Source: Novosphingobium album (ex Liu et al. 2023)
GTDB lineage: Bacteria > Pseudomonadota > Alphaproteobacteria > Sphingomonadales > Sphingomonadaceae
Assembly: GCF_029076845.1 (NCBI RefSeq)
Contig: NZ_JARESE010000036.1
Location: 1-64,000 of the forward strand
DNA length: 64,000 nt
Direction of reading: 5' to 3'
Notes under the pieces: generated by a model
Database searches by the model: none
What the model was told of the DNA's origin: nothing
Seen by the model: only the letters and a program-made list of their open reading frames with translations
Made by a program: the position numbers and the translations under genes
In this document: piece after piece, positions 1-8,675 of the stretch
Numbering within the stretch: the first letter of the stretch is position 1
Layout: each line of letters begins with the position of its first letter

Positions 1-218
1 GACAACCGATCCTACCGGCCATCATAGTCGCCGCTCAACCGGCCATCGTAGTTGTCGCCGCGCATCATGGGATTTCCGCTTCAGCCTGGACTGCTCGCGC
101 ACGATTGGCCGATGCATGTGGCGCGGTGACGCGCTAGGAGGGGCGCTCACGCGTCCCGCGCCCGGCCCGATCAACGCATTCCGGCCAAGGTTGCCCAACG
201 GAAAATGCCAAACGCAAA
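1..218. other. left-edge region without a supported gene
   Basis: No reading frame here looks like a real protein. On the minus strand a very short frame (about 17 codons, rich in Asp, Tyr and Gly) is bounded by stops and cannot be assigned. The right-hand part presumably carries the promoter and leader of the ATP-grasp gene at 219, but I see no convincing -35/-10 pair. Confidence 0.4.
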
Positions 219-1259
219 ATGAGAATCTGGTTCAATCAATCGTTCTCGATGCGCAATGTCGTGCGTCGCATCGTCGCCGAGCGGCCGCAGGTTCAGCTTT
301 TCCTGAGCGCCGTCGATGCGCAGGCTCCGGTTCGGGATGTCGCTCCGGTTTTCTGGCTTGAGCCCGCGCGTGGCGCCGTCGACTACACGAACTGGCTTCT
401 GGAAACGGCCGTGACGCACGGGATCGATATCCTGGTGCCCCAGCGCGGCAAGCTCGGCGTGGCAAGGGGGCTGGATCGTTTCGCGGCCGCCGGCATCCGG
501 GTGCATCTGGCGGCCGATGCCGATACGCTGGAACTGCTCGACGACAAGGCCGCTTTCGCCAACTCCCTGGCGGGTGATCCCTATCTTTGCCCGACGCGGG
601 TGGTGACGACGGCGGCCGCGTTCGAGGACGCGGTGAGCGCCATGGCCGGGCTTGGCGGCGCGGCCTGCGTCAAGCCTCGCAGGGGCGTGTACGGGGCCGG
701 GTACTGGACGCTGGACGCGGACAGGCCGCTGGCGCACCTTGCCGATCCCGACGCCCGCCGGATCGCGCCCGAAGTCTACGCGGCCTCGCTGCGCCGGGCC
801 GAGGAACTGGGCGAGCCGTTCTCCCTCCTGGTCATGGAATATCTGCCCGGCCAGGAAGCATCGGTAGACATCGTCGCCGATCGCGGCGCGGTGATGCTGG
901 CGGCGGCGCGGATCAAGCTGGACGCCAACCGGCAGCGGATCCTGACCCGCCATGCGCTGATCGCCCATGCGACGGGCCTGGTGCGCCGGCACGGCCTGCA
1001 CGGCGCGATCAACGTCCAGTACAAGCAGGACCGGCGTGGCGAGTGGCGGATCCTTGAGATCAACGCGCGCGCGGCCGGCGGGGCGTCCTATTGCGACGAG
1101 GTCGGCATTCCGTTCTGCACGACCTGGATCGACGCGGTGATGGGCAAGGCGAGGCCCTTCACCGCGGACATCGATGCCGAGATCATTGCCGTCACGCGCG
1201 CCGAGCGCAGGGTCGAACCGGCCATTCAGAAGGAATTGGCCACCGCCAGCCAGGCATAG
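219..1259 (+). CDS. ATP-grasp enzyme of the Ter-associated biosynthetic pathway
   Basis: This 346-residue protein is an ATP-grasp ligase of the type found in ter operons (Pfam ATPgrasp_Ter, from family knowledge). It opens with MRIWFNQSFS, a characteristic N-terminus of the group, which fixes the ATG at 219. A Gly/Arg-rich nucleotide-binding segment lies near residues 150-160 (VKPRRGVYGAG). The MEYLPGQEASVDIV strand is near 208-221, and the metal-binding EINARAAGG stretch is near 287-295. The family is predicted to join an amino or carboxylate group to a nucleoside-like intermediate made by the PRTase/HAD/lyase genes downstream; the substrate is unknown. It is separated from the TerD gene by about 290 bases, so it may have its own transcript. 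The function within the Ter system is inference. Confidence 0.85.
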   Translation: MRIWFNQSFSMRNVVRRIVAERPQVQLFLSAVDAQAPVRDVAPVFWLEPARGAVDYTNWLLETAVTHGIDILVPQRGKLGVARGLDRFAAAGIRVHLAADADTLELLDDKAAFANSLAGDPYLCPTRVVTTAAAFEDAVSAMAGLGGAACVKPRRGVYGAGYWTLDADRPLAHLADPDARRIAPEVYAASLRRAEELGEPFSLLVMEYLPGQEASVDIVADRGAVMLAAARIKLDANRQRILTRHALIAHATGLVRRHGLHGAINVQYKQDRRGEWRILEINARAAGGASYCDEVGIPFCTTWIDAVMGKARPFTADIDAEIIAVTRAERRVEPAIQKELATASQA

Positions 1260-1547
1260 GGCGCCGGCGCGCGGGACAGTGACGGCGATCCGCCGGACAT
1301 TGCCGAGCGGTGCGGAAAGCCAGCCGGTCGTGGCCATCGCCGCGCTTGCGAACGCATATTTCGGAACGAGAGATCCCCCGCGGCTCGATCCTGTCAAAAA
1401 ACTGCCTTGGTTAAACCGCTAAGAGAGCGGCTGCGAAGATCGGCCAGGTCGGCATCCGCACAGAGAAAGCACATTTGCTGGCAATCGCGTGGCCCTTGCT
1501 TTGCCTTGGGTTCCACGCGTGGCCGCGGGTTTCAGCGGGAGTATTGC
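1260..1547. other. intergenic region upstream of the ter operon
   Basis: About 290 bases separate the ATP-grasp gene from the first TerD gene. The longer frame open here (from 1407) has no family-like sequence before residue 48, so it is non-coding or leader. It is the natural place for a ter promoter, but no -35/-10 pair stands out. The only assignable element is a GGGAG ribosome-binding site at 1537-1541, placed 6 nt before the GTG at 1548. Confidence 0.4.
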
Positions 1548-2132
1548 GTGGTTAGTCTGCAAAAGGGCGAATCGGTTCGCCTGGAAAAATCCGGCGGTGG
1601 CACGCTGACCCGCGTGGCGATGGGGCTGGGCTGGGATGTGCGCCAGGCCAAGGGCTTCTTCGCCAGGCTTACTGGCGGTGGCGGCGGCGAGATCGATCTC
1701 GACGCGTCGTGCCTGCTGTTCGATGCGCAGCGCAATCTGCTCGATCAGGTGTGGTTTCGCCAGCTGGTGAGTGGCGATGGCAGCATTGTCCACAGCGGCG
1801 ACAATCGCACCGGCGCGGGCGACGGGGATGACGAGGTCATCAATGTCGATCTCATGCGCCTTCCCGCCAATGTCCAGACGCTGCTGTTCACGGTGAACAG
1901 CTTCTTGGGCGACAGCTTCGATCGGATCGAGAACGCCTATTGCCGGCTGGTCGATTCGACCAACGGGAAGGAACTGGCGCGTTTTGACCTCACCGGCGCG
2001 GGTTCGCACACCGGCCAGGTCATGGCCAAGGTGATGCGCAGCGGCGACGGCTGGGAAATGAAGGCGCTGGGCGAACGCACCAGCGGCCGCACGTTCCAGG
2101 ACATGATGCCGATCATCCTCGGCGCGCTTTGA
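1548..2132 (+). CDS. terD: TerD-domain protein
   Basis: This single TerD-fold protein of 194 residues carries both acidic calcium-binding signatures of the family: EIDLDAS near residue 47 and SGDNRTGAGDGDDE near residue 84. TerD proteins are cytoplasmic Ca-binding beta-sandwiches implicated in membrane-associated stress complexes. The frame is open from 1407, but the first 47 codons look non-coding. I chose the GTG at 1548 because it has a GGGAG site 6 nt upstream and gives the usual family start with a short MVSLQKG-type strand. A Gly-rich insert (LTGGGGG) precedes the first acidic motif. The gene heads a plus-strand run of Ter genes. Confidence 0.88.
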   Translation: MVSLQKGESVRLEKSGGGTLTRVAMGLGWDVRQAKGFFARLTGGGGGEIDLDASCLLFDAQRNLLDQVWFRQLVSGDGSIVHSGDNRTGAGDGDDEVINVDLMRLPANVQTLLFTVNSFLGDSFDRIENAYCRLVDSTNGKELARFDLTGAGSHTGQVMAKVMRSGDGWEMKALGERTSGRTFQDMMPIILGAL

Positions 2133-2157
2133 CCCCGCCCCGGATCGAGGCCCGGCG

Positions 2158-3324
2158 ATGACCGATCTGCAGCAAGGCGCGAACGCGGCGGTTCCGGGCG
2201 AGGCGCTGGCGATCGCGTTCGCCTGGACCCCGGCGGCCGGGCCCGCCATCGATGCCGATGCCTCGGCCTATCTGCTCACGGCCTCGGGCCGGGTCCGCGG
2301 CGATGCGGACATGGTGTTCTACAATCAGCCGCAAGGCGCGGAAGGCGGCGTGCGCTTCGTTTCGGGCATCGGGCAAGGCGCGTTCGAAGTGGACCTGGCG
2401 CGCCTGCCCGCCGCGATCGAGCGCGTGGTGTTCTGCGTCACCATCCACGAGGCGCAGGCCAGGGGACAGACCCTGGCGCTGCTCGAAGGCGCGGCGATCA
2501 CCGTCGCGCCGGCGGGCGGGGCGCCGGCTCTGGTATTCCGCCCGCACCTCGTCGGCGCGAGCGAGGCGGCGATGACGTTCGGCGAACTGTACCGGCGCAA
2601 CGGACAGTGGAAATTCCGCGCGGTGGGGCAAGGCTTCAACGGCGGCCTTGCGCCGCTGGCGCGATCCTTCGGCATCGACGTGGCCGAGGATGCACCGGCC
2701 GCGCCGCCACCTCCGCCGTCCACGCCGGTAAGGCTCGGCAAGGTGACGCTGGAAAAGCCGGGCCAGACGGTCAGCCTGGAAAAGCGCGGCGCGAGCTTTG
2801 GCGAGATCACGGTCAATCTCAACTGGTCGCGCGGGCGCAAGGGCCTCTTCGGCGGCGGCTCGGCGATCGACCTCGATCTGGGCTGCCTGTTCGAGCTGGC
2901 GGACGGGCGCAAGGGCGTGGTTCAGGCGCTGGGCAACGTCTTCGGCGCCTTTGCGCAGCCGCCCTATATCGCCCTGTCGGGTGATGATCGCACCGGCGAC
3001 GTCTCGCAAGGCGAGACGCTGCGGATCAATGGCGCGTACTGGAACGAGATCCGGCGCATCGCGATCTTCGCCAACATCTATGACGGTGTTCCCAATTGGC
3101 AGCAGACCGATGGCGTGGTGCTCGTCACCATGCCCGATCAGCCGCCGGTTGAGGTGCGCATGACCGAAGGCCGCAACGACCGGCGCCTGTGCGGCATCGT
3201 GCTGATCGAGAACGATGCCGGGCGCCTGAAGGCGACGCGCATCGTGAACTACGTGCGTGACCAGAAGATGCTGGACGAGAGCCTCGGGTGGGGCCTGCGC
3301 TGGGTCGCCGGGCGCAAGGACTGA
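2158..3324 (+). CDS. TerA-like protein with two tandem TerD-type domains
   Basis: At 388 residues, with two TerD-fold domains (about 1-178 and 190-388) joined by a Pro-rich linker (PAAPPPPPSTP), this matches the length and layout of TerA. The first domain keeps DADASAYLL but lacks the GDNRTG loop, so its calcium site is probably degenerate. The second domain begins with a new TerD-like strand (VTLEKPGQTVSLEK) and has IDLDLG and a modified loop (SGDDRTGD). It ends in the TerA/TerF-like region with RNDRRLCGIVLIEN. It probably acts with TerC and TerD in a membrane-associated stress complex. The ATG at 2158 follows 25 nt after the previous stop. Confidence 0.8.
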   Translation: MTDLQQGANAAVPGEALAIAFAWTPAAGPAIDADASAYLLTASGRVRGDADMVFYNQPQGAEGGVRFVSGIGQGAFEVDLARLPAAIERVVFCVTIHEAQARGQTLALLEGAAITVAPAGGAPALVFRPHLVGASEAAMTFGELYRRNGQWKFRAVGQGFNGGLAPLARSFGIDVAEDAPAAPPPPPSTPVRLGKVTLEKPGQTVSLEKRGASFGEITVNLNWSRGRKGLFGGGSAIDLDLGCLFELADGRKGVVQALGNVFGAFAQPPYIALSGDDRTGDVSQGETLRINGAYWNEIRRIAIFANIYDGVPNWQQTDGVVLVTMPDQPPVEVRMTEGRNDRRLCGIVLIENDAGRLKATRIVNYVRDQKMLDESLGWGLRWVAGRKD

Positions 3325-3350
3325 ACCCAGAGCGGCGAACGGGGATCAAC

Positions 3351-4424
3351 GTGTTCAAATATTACAAGGGCTCCTTCATCTTCACGGCGATCTGCCTGGC
3401 GATCGCCGCCTGGCTGGGCTGGGGGATGACCGGCGCCCTCATGGGGACACTGGGCATCCTCTGGATCGTGGCCGTGCTCGGCGTGCTGGAAGTCTCGCTT
3501 TCGTTTGACAACGCGGTGGTCAACGCCACCGTGCTGCGCGACATGGACGCGGTCTGGCGCCGGCGCTTCCTGACCTGGGGCATCGTGATCGCGGTGTTCG
3601 GGATGCGCATCATCTTCCCGCTGGCGATCGTCGCGGTCGCCGCGCGGATGGGGCCGATCGATGCGATCATCCTGGCCGCGAGCGACCCCGTCCGCTACGA
3701 GCAGATCATCACCGATGCCCATGTCGGCATCTCCGGCTTCGGCGGCGCCTTCCTGGCGATGGTCGGGCTCACGTTCTTTCTCGACGAGGACAAGGACGTG
3801 CACTGGATCGGGGTGATCGAGCGGCCGTTTTCCGATCTTTCGCGCATTTCCGGCCTGGCGATCGGCATCGTCCTGCTGGTCCTTTACGGCATGTCCCGTC
3901 TGATCGGGCCGGAGGAGGCGATGACCTTCATCGCATCGGGCATTTTCGGCCTGTTGACCTATATCGCGGTCCAGTCGGTCGGCGCCCTGCTCGAACAGGA
4001 AGAACATGTCGCGGATGCGGCGGGCACGGTGGCCAGGTCCGGCCTCGCGGGCTTCCTCTACCTCGAAGTGCTCGACGCGTCGTTCTCGTTCGATGGGGTG
4101 ATCGGCGCCTTCGCGCTGTCGAACAACCTGTTCATCATCGCGCTGGGCCTTGGCATCGGCGCGATGTTCGTTCGTTCGATGACGGTCATGCTGGTCGATA
4201 AGGGCACGCTGGCGGAGTACCGCTTTCTTGAGCATGGCGCGTTCTATGCCATTGTCGCGCTTGCCGCGATCATGCTGCTGTCGGTGCGGTTCGCCATCCC
4301 GGAGACCGTCACGGGCCTGATCGGCGCGGCGCTGATCGGCCTCGCCTTCTACGATTCGCTGCGGAGCAACCGCAGGGACGCCACGCCGGTCACGGCGACT
4401 GGCGAGCATCTCGACCATACCTGA
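3351..4424 (+). CDS. terC: TerC family integral membrane protein
   Basis: This 357-residue polytopic inner-membrane protein belongs to the TerC family, in which conserved acidic residues inside the membrane are proposed to bind or transport metal ions such as Mn2+. Both family repeats are visible: LEVSLSFDNAVVNATVL near the N-terminus, and LEVLDASFSFDGVIGAFALS followed by GIGAMFVRSMTV in the second half. The C-terminus is a short hydrophilic tail. The frame is open from 3288, but the GTG at 3351 has a GGGG site about 6 nt upstream and avoids overlap with the TerA stop at 3324. TerC is the membrane anchor expected for the flanking TerD-type proteins. Confidence 0.9.
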   Translation: MFKYYKGSFIFTAICLAIAAWLGWGMTGALMGTLGILWIVAVLGVLEVSLSFDNAVVNATVLRDMDAVWRRRFLTWGIVIAVFGMRIIFPLAIVAVAARMGPIDAIILAASDPVRYEQIITDAHVGISGFGGAFLAMVGLTFFLDEDKDVHWIGVIERPFSDLSRISGLAIGIVLLVLYGMSRLIGPEEAMTFIASGIFGLLTYIAVQSVGALLEQEEHVADAAGTVARSGLAGFLYLEVLDASFSFDGVIGAFALSNNLFIIALGLGIGAMFVRSMTVMLVDKGTLAEYRFLEHGAFYAIVALAAIMLLSVRFAIPETVTGLIGAALIGLAFYDSLRSNRRDATPVTATGEHLDHT

Positions 4425-4439
4425 GCAGGAGCGCGCATC

Positions 4440-5018
4440 ATGTCAGTAAGTCTGGCCAAGGGCGGCAATGTCAGCCTTTCCAAGGAAGAACCCAATCTCA
4501 CCCGGATCCTGATCGGCCTGGGCTGGGATACCCGCGCGACCGACGGGGCGGACTTCGATCTTGACGCGAGCGCCTTCCTGCTCGGCGCGGGCGACAAGGT
4601 GCGCGCCGACGGCGATTTCATCTTCTACAACAACCTGCGCTCGCCCGATGGCTCGGTGGAGCATACCGGCGACAACCGCACGGGCGAAGGCGACGGCGAC
4701 GACGAAGCGCTGACGGTGGAACTGACCCGCGTTCCCGCCGAAGTGCAGAAGATCGCCATCGCGGTCACCATTCACGATGGCGAAGCGCGCCGCCAGAGCT
4801 TCGGCATGGTGTCGAACGCCTTCATCCGCATCGTCAACGATGCGACCGGGCGCGAGATCTCGCGCTACGACCTGGCCGAGGACGCGTCGACCGAGACCGC
4901 GATGATCTTCGGCGAAGTCTATCGCTACAACGGCGAGTGGAAGTTCCGCGCCGTCGGGCAGGGCTACAAGGGCGGTTTGGCGCCGCTCGCCCGCAATTTC
5001 GGAGTCAGCATCGGCTAG
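4440..5018 (+). CDS. terD: TerD-domain protein
   Basis: This canonical TerD protein of 192 residues starts [13 protein letters not shown]. The two calcium-binding acidic clusters are intact: DFDLDAS at 38-44 and [13 protein letters not shown] at 77-89. The family C-terminal signature ([16 protein letters not shown]) is near residues 164-179. An AGGAG ribosome-binding site lies about 8 nt before the ATG, and the TerC stop is 15 nt upstream. It is very similar to the next gene at 5072, so the pair is a local duplication (TerD/TerE style). It probably binds Ca2+ in the cytoplasm and docks on TerC; that is family knowledge, not something the sequence proves. Confidence 0.92.
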   Translation: MSVSLAKGGNVSLSKEEPNLTRILIGLGWDTRATDGADFDLDASAFLLGAGDKVRADGDFIFYNNLRSPDGSVEHTGDNRTGEGDGDDEALTVELTRVPAEVQKIAIAVTIHDGEARRQSFGMVSNAFIRIVNDATGREISRYDLAEDASTETAMIFGEVYRYNGEWKFRAVGQGYKGGLAPLARNFGVSIG

Positions 5019-5071
5019 GGCCGCAAGGCTTTCAACCAGGCCGGCCAGGGCCGGCGGCAGGAGAGATCAAG

Positions 5072-5647
5072 ATGGCAGTTTCACTTTCCAAGGGCGGCAA
5101 CGTCAGCCTCAGCAAGGAAGCACCGGGCCTCAAGGCGGTTCGCGTCGGGCTGGGCTGGGACACGCGCGTGACCGACGGCAGCGCGTTCGACCTCGACGCC
5201 AGCGTGTTCCTGCTCGGCGAGGCGGGCAAAGTGCGCTCGGACGCCGATTTCGTGTTCTACAACAACAAGAACGGCGGCAACGGCTCGGTCGTCCACCAGG
5301 GCGACAACCTGACCGGCGAAGGCAGCGGCGATGACGAGGTCGTGGCGGTCTCGCTCGATCAGGTGCCGGCCGAAGTGCAGAAGCTGAGCTTCGCGGTCAC
5401 GATCCATGACGCGGATAACCGCCGGCAGAACTTCGGCATGATCTCGAACGCGTTCATTCGCGTGGTCAACGCGGATGGCGGTGCCGAGATCGCCCGCTAT
5501 GACCTGTCGGAAGATGCCTCCACCGAGACGGCGATGATCTTCGGCGATCTCTATCGCCACGGCGGCGAGTGGAAGTTCAAGGCGATCGGCCAGGGCTTCG
5601 CTGGCGGACTGGGTCCGCTGGCTTCGTCGTTCGGCGTCAACGTCTGA
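5072..5647 (+). CDS. terD: TerD-domain protein (TerD/TerE paralogue)
   Basis: This second canonical TerD paralogue of 191 residues is close in sequence to the 4440 gene along its whole length. FDLDAS lies near residues 38-43, and [13 protein letters not shown] takes the place of the second acidic loop, so calcium binding should be kept. It ends with [16 protein letters not shown]. The frame extends left to 4937 inside the previous gene. The ATG at 5072, preceded by GGCAGGAGAG at 7-8 nt, gives the family start [13 protein letters not shown]. It is probably cotranscribed with its neighbours, with a 53-nt gap on the left and an 18-nt gap on the right. Confidence 0.92.
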   Translation: MAVSLSKGGNVSLSKEAPGLKAVRVGLGWDTRVTDGSAFDLDASVFLLGEAGKVRSDADFVFYNNKNGGNGSVVHQGDNLTGEGSGDDEVVAVSLDQVPAEVQKLSFAVTIHDADNRRQNFGMISNAFIRVVNADGGAEIARYDLSEDASTETAMIFGDLYRHGGEWKFKAIGQGFAGGLGPLASSFGVNV

Positions 5648-5665
5648 CGCAAATCGCGCCCGCTC

Positions 5666-6832
5666 GTGCGTAATCTGATCGCGGGGGAACGGGCTCCTGT
5701 CTCCGGCGAGTGCACTTTCGCGCTCGCGGGCAGCGATCCCGATTGCCCCGCGCTGGCGTTGATCGCGTTGGAGGCTGATCGACAGGCATCGCCCGCGTTC
5801 CCGCCGATCGATGGCGTGACGCGCGAGATGCGCCCGGCGGCGCGGTTCGAGGAAGCGCACCGGCTGTGGTTCGATCCCGGCCGCGTGCCCGCGCAAGTGG
5901 AGCGGCTGCTGCTGGTCGCGTTCGATCGCGGCAATCGGCCGATCGCCTCACCGCTGACGCTCGAGGGCGGCGATCTGCGCTTCGCGGTGGATCTGCGCGG
6001 CCGCGATGACGCGGCGGTCATCCTGATCGAATGCTACCGGCACCAGGGCGCCTGGCGCCTGGCCGCCAACGGGCAGGGCTTCGCGATGGGGCTGAGCGCC
6101 ATCGCCGGGGCGCACGGGATCGACCATGAATGGGTGCAGCGGCTGATCCCGCGCCTGCGGCCGCCCGAACGCGAAAGCGGCGACGGGCATGACCGGGCCG
6201 GTGGCAGCGGCACGTCTAGCGGCAGCGGCGTTGCCATCGGGCACCATCATATCCTCACCAATGCCCACGTCGTGGACGGTGCCCGCGCGGTCACGGTCCA
6301 CGCGGGCGGTCGCCCGATCGACGCGGCGATCGTCTTCGCCGATCCGCGCAATGACCTTGCGCTGCTGCGCGTGGAGGTCCAGTTGCCGGAGACGGCGCGG
6401 TTCCGCGCGCAAGTCGGGCTGCATCTGGGCGAGGACATCGTCGCGCTCGGCTTTCCGCTGCAAGGGCTGTTGGGAACCGGGCCGCAGGCAAGCGCGGGCA
6501 ACATCGCGGCCCTGTGCGGCATCGGCAACGACAGCACCGTCTTCCAGTTCACCGCGCCCATCGCCAGCGGCAACAGCGGCGGTCCGATCCTGGACATGGC
6601 CGGGCATCTGGTCGGGCTGGTGAGCTCTTCGCTCAATTTGGACCGCATCCGCCAGTCCGGCGGCAGCGCGGAAAATATCAACTTCGGCATCAAGGGGGCC
6701 ATCATCCTCAGTTTTCTGGATTCTTTCGGTATGGAGCTGCCCGTGGCCGGGCCCGATCCCAGGATCGTCGGCCGCGCGGCCGTGGTCCGGCAGGCGCGCG
6801 AGACGATCGCCCGGATCACCTGCGAATGCTGA
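5666..6832 (+). CDS. TerD-like domain fused to a trypsin-like serine protease
   Basis: This 388-residue fusion has two parts. Residues 1 to about 155 are a divergent TerD-type domain: a FALAGSD-like start, VPAQVERLLLVAF, and a clear C-terminal GAWRLAANGQGFAMGLSAIA signature. The acidic calcium-binding motifs of true TerD proteins are missing. A Gly/Ser-rich linker (about 170-188) leads to a trypsin-like domain of the DegP/HtrA (S1C) style. Its complete triad is His201 in TNAHVVDG, Asp230 in RNDLALLRV, and Ser304 in GNSGGP. There is no signal peptide, membrane segment or PDZ domain, so it is probably cytoplasmic. It starts at GTG 5666, 18 nt after the TerD stop, and its last 7 nt overlap the PRTase gene. 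The likely role is stress-triggered proteolysis guided by the TerD domain; that is inference. Confidence 0.85.
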   Translation: MRNLIAGERAPVSGECTFALAGSDPDCPALALIALEADRQASPAFPPIDGVTREMRPAARFEEAHRLWFDPGRVPAQVERLLLVAFDRGNRPIASPLTLEGGDLRFAVDLRGRDDAAVILIECYRHQGAWRLAANGQGFAMGLSAIAGAHGIDHEWVQRLIPRLRPPERESGDGHDRAGGSGTSSGSGVAIGHHHILTNAHVVDGARAVTVHAGGRPIDAAIVFADPRNDLALLRVEVQLPETARFRAQVGLHLGEDIVALGFPLQGLLGTGPQASAGNIAALCGIGNDSTVFQFTAPIASGNSGGPILDMAGHLVGLVSSSLNLDRIRQSGGSAENINFGIKGAIILSFLDSFGMELPVAGPDPRIVGRAAVVRQARETIARITCEC

Positions 6833-7929
6833 CCTTCCCGACGCTTTCCCGATCCATCGCGCTTCCGACCGGGCGCCTCGACATCACAGTGGAAGAGGCC
6901 GCCTGGCCGCTAGACGACTTGTGCGACTTTGCCGCGCGGGAAAACCCCAGGCGCGGCTTCCTCGTCGTCTCGCGCGTGCTCGGGCGGCATCTGCCCGTCG
7001 CCCCGCGGGTCATGCGCCGCAGCGTTCGCGATCTTGCCGCGCGCATCCCGGCGGACCTGCCGGGGCCGGTCATGGTGGTGGGGCTGGCCGAGACCGCCGT
7101 ATGCCTGGGCCAGACCGTCCACGAGGAACTGCGCCTGGCAAGCGGGCGCGACGACATCCATTTCATCCACTCGACGCGCCAGCGGCTGGACCACCCGCTG
7201 CTCTGCCGCTTCGAGGAGCCGCACAGCCACGCCTCCGCGCATCTCATCTATCGTCCCGCGCTTCCCCGGCCGCGCTCGCTGGTGATCGTCGACGACGAGA
7301 TCTCTACCGGCACGACCCTGTGCAATCTGGCGCGGGCGCTGGTGGAGGCATGGCCGGAGGTCGAGGCGATCGTGGTGGCGACGCTCACCGACTGGTCGGC
7401 TGGGCGCGGCTGGCAGGCGCGGATGCCGCGCCCGGCCCGCGTCGCGTCCCTGCTCACCGGCCGGCTGGCATGGACGCAGGGGCAGGCGCCCGTCGCCGAT
7501 GCGGCATTCGACATGGCCGCGGCATCGCTGGGCCGGATGGACGCCCATCGCAATTTCGGCCGGCTGGGGCTGGATGCGCCGGTCGCCGATCCGCCGTCCG
7601 CGCCGCTGCCGCCGGTCGCGGGGCCGCTGCGCATCGTCGGCACCGGCGAGTTCACCTACCTGCCTTTCCGCCTGGCCGAACGGATGGCGCGCGAGGGTCA
7701 CGACGTGGTGGTGCAGGCCACGAGCCGCAGCCCGGCCCGCGTGGCGGCGGCGATGAAGACCCGGCTGTGCTTTGCCGACAACTATGGAACCAGCGTGCCG
7801 AACTACCTCTACAACGCCGACCCGGCGGACCGGCGGACGACCTGGATCGGGCATGAGACCGGCGCGGCCACGATCGATCCCGCGCTGATCGCCGCGCTTG
7901 ACGCCCGGCTTATCGGGTGGGACGCCTGA
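6826..7929 (+). CDS. phosphoribosyltransferase with C-terminal TRSP domain (Ter-associated)
   Basis: This 367-residue protein matches the ter-operon PRTase_2 plus TRSP architecture. The PRPP-binding loop VIVDDEISTGTT is at residues 153-164, typical of type I phosphoribosyltransferases. The C-terminal part (about 250-367) contains GTGEFTYLPFRLAERM and a TRSP-like stretch (ATSRSPARVAAAMKTRLCFADNYG), ending in TWIGHETGA. The family is predicted to attach or remove a base or base-like group on phosphoribose, making a nucleoside-like metabolite; the substrate is unknown. The ATG at 6826 lies inside the end of the protease gene (7-nt overlap), and the stop shares a base with the next start, so translation is probably coupled. 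Confidence 0.87.
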   Translation: MLTFPTLSRSIALPTGRLDITVEEAAWPLDDLCDFAARENPRRGFLVVSRVLGRHLPVAPRVMRRSVRDLAARIPADLPGPVMVVGLAETAVCLGQTVHEELRLASGRDDIHFIHSTRQRLDHPLLCRFEEPHSHASAHLIYRPALPRPRSLVIVDDEISTGTTLCNLARALVEAWPEVEAIVVATLTDWSAGRGWQARMPRPARVASLLTGRLAWTQGQAPVADAAFDMAAASLGRMDAHRNFGRLGLDAPVADPPSAPLPPVAGPLRIVGTGEFTYLPFRLAERMAREGHDVVVQATSRSPARVAAAMKTRLCFADNYGTSVPNYLYNADPADRRTTWIGHETGAATIDPALIAALDARLIGWDA

Positions 7930-8675
7930 TGCGCGCCATCGCCCTGGTCGATCTGGACGACACCCTGTTCCAGACCTTGCGCAAGTGCCCGCCCGACGTG
8001 CCGCATCAGCGGTTGACGGCATTGGGCTTCGCGAAGGACGGCTCTCCGCTGAGCTATGCGACGCCGCGCCAGATGCGCTTCATCCAGTGGCTGGCCGAGA
8101 CGACGCATCTGGTGCCCGTGACCGCGCGCAGCCTCGATGCCTTGCGGCGGGCACGCATCCCCTTTCGCGCGGCGGTCTGCGCCCATGGCGGCGTCGTGCT
8201 GGACGAAGCGGGAGAGGTCGATGCCCGGTGGGAAGGCATGATCGCCGCGCGCGCCGCGTCTCACGCCGGCGAGCTTGCCGGGCTTGCCGAGGCCATCACG
8301 GTGGTGGCGCAAACGCGCGGCGTCGCGATCAACGCGCGCGTGCTGTTGGAGGGCGACATGCCACTCTACACTCTGGCCAAGCACGCGGATGCGGACGACG
8401 CGACCCTGTTCGCCGTCGTCGATGCCGCGGTGCCGGCGCTACCGCCGGGCTGGACCGACCATCGCAACGGCAACAACGTGGCCCTGATGCCGCCTTACCT
8501 GGGCAAGCGGCACGCCGTCGCGCACATTCTTCCCGGCTTGCGCGCGCGGTTTCCCGATGCGCCGGTGATCGGCATCGGCGACAGCCTGACCGACGCGCCG
8601 TTCATGGGCCTTTGCGATTTCGCGATGATGCCCACCCGCTCGCAGCTTGCCGGGGGCCTGTTCGATGGCGCTTGA
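7929..8675 (+). CDS. HAD-superfamily hydrolase of the Ter pathway
   Basis: This 248-residue protein is a HAD phosphatase. Motif I with the nucleophile Asp is DLDDTLFQT near residues 8-16. Motif II is the Thr of VTARSLDAL near residues 60-69. Motif IV is GIGDSLTDAPF near residues 219-229. The cap between motifs I and IV is C2-like in size. It would dephosphorylate the product of the PRTases in the same operon, a step proposed for Ter biosynthetic modules. The ATG at 7929 overlaps the previous stop by one base (TGATG), and the C-terminus overlaps the next gene by 11 nt. The substrate is unknown. Confidence 0.85.
   Translation: MRAIALVDLDDTLFQTLRKCPPDVPHQRLTALGFAKDGSPLSYATPRQMRFIQWLAETTHLVPVTARSLDALRRARIPFRAAVCAHGGVVLDEAGEVDARWEGMIAARAASHAGELAGLAEAITVVAQTRGVAINARVLLEGDMPLYTLAKHADADDATLFAVVDAAVPALPPGWTDHRNGNNVALMPPYLGKRHAVAHILPGLRARFPDAPVIGIGDSLTDAPFMGLCDFAMMPTRSQLAGGLFDGA

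Noticed and set aside
171..1397. A 408-codon minus-strand frame opposite the ATP-grasp gene
   Set aside because: It shadows a gene with clear ATP-grasp motifs and has no recognisable domains.
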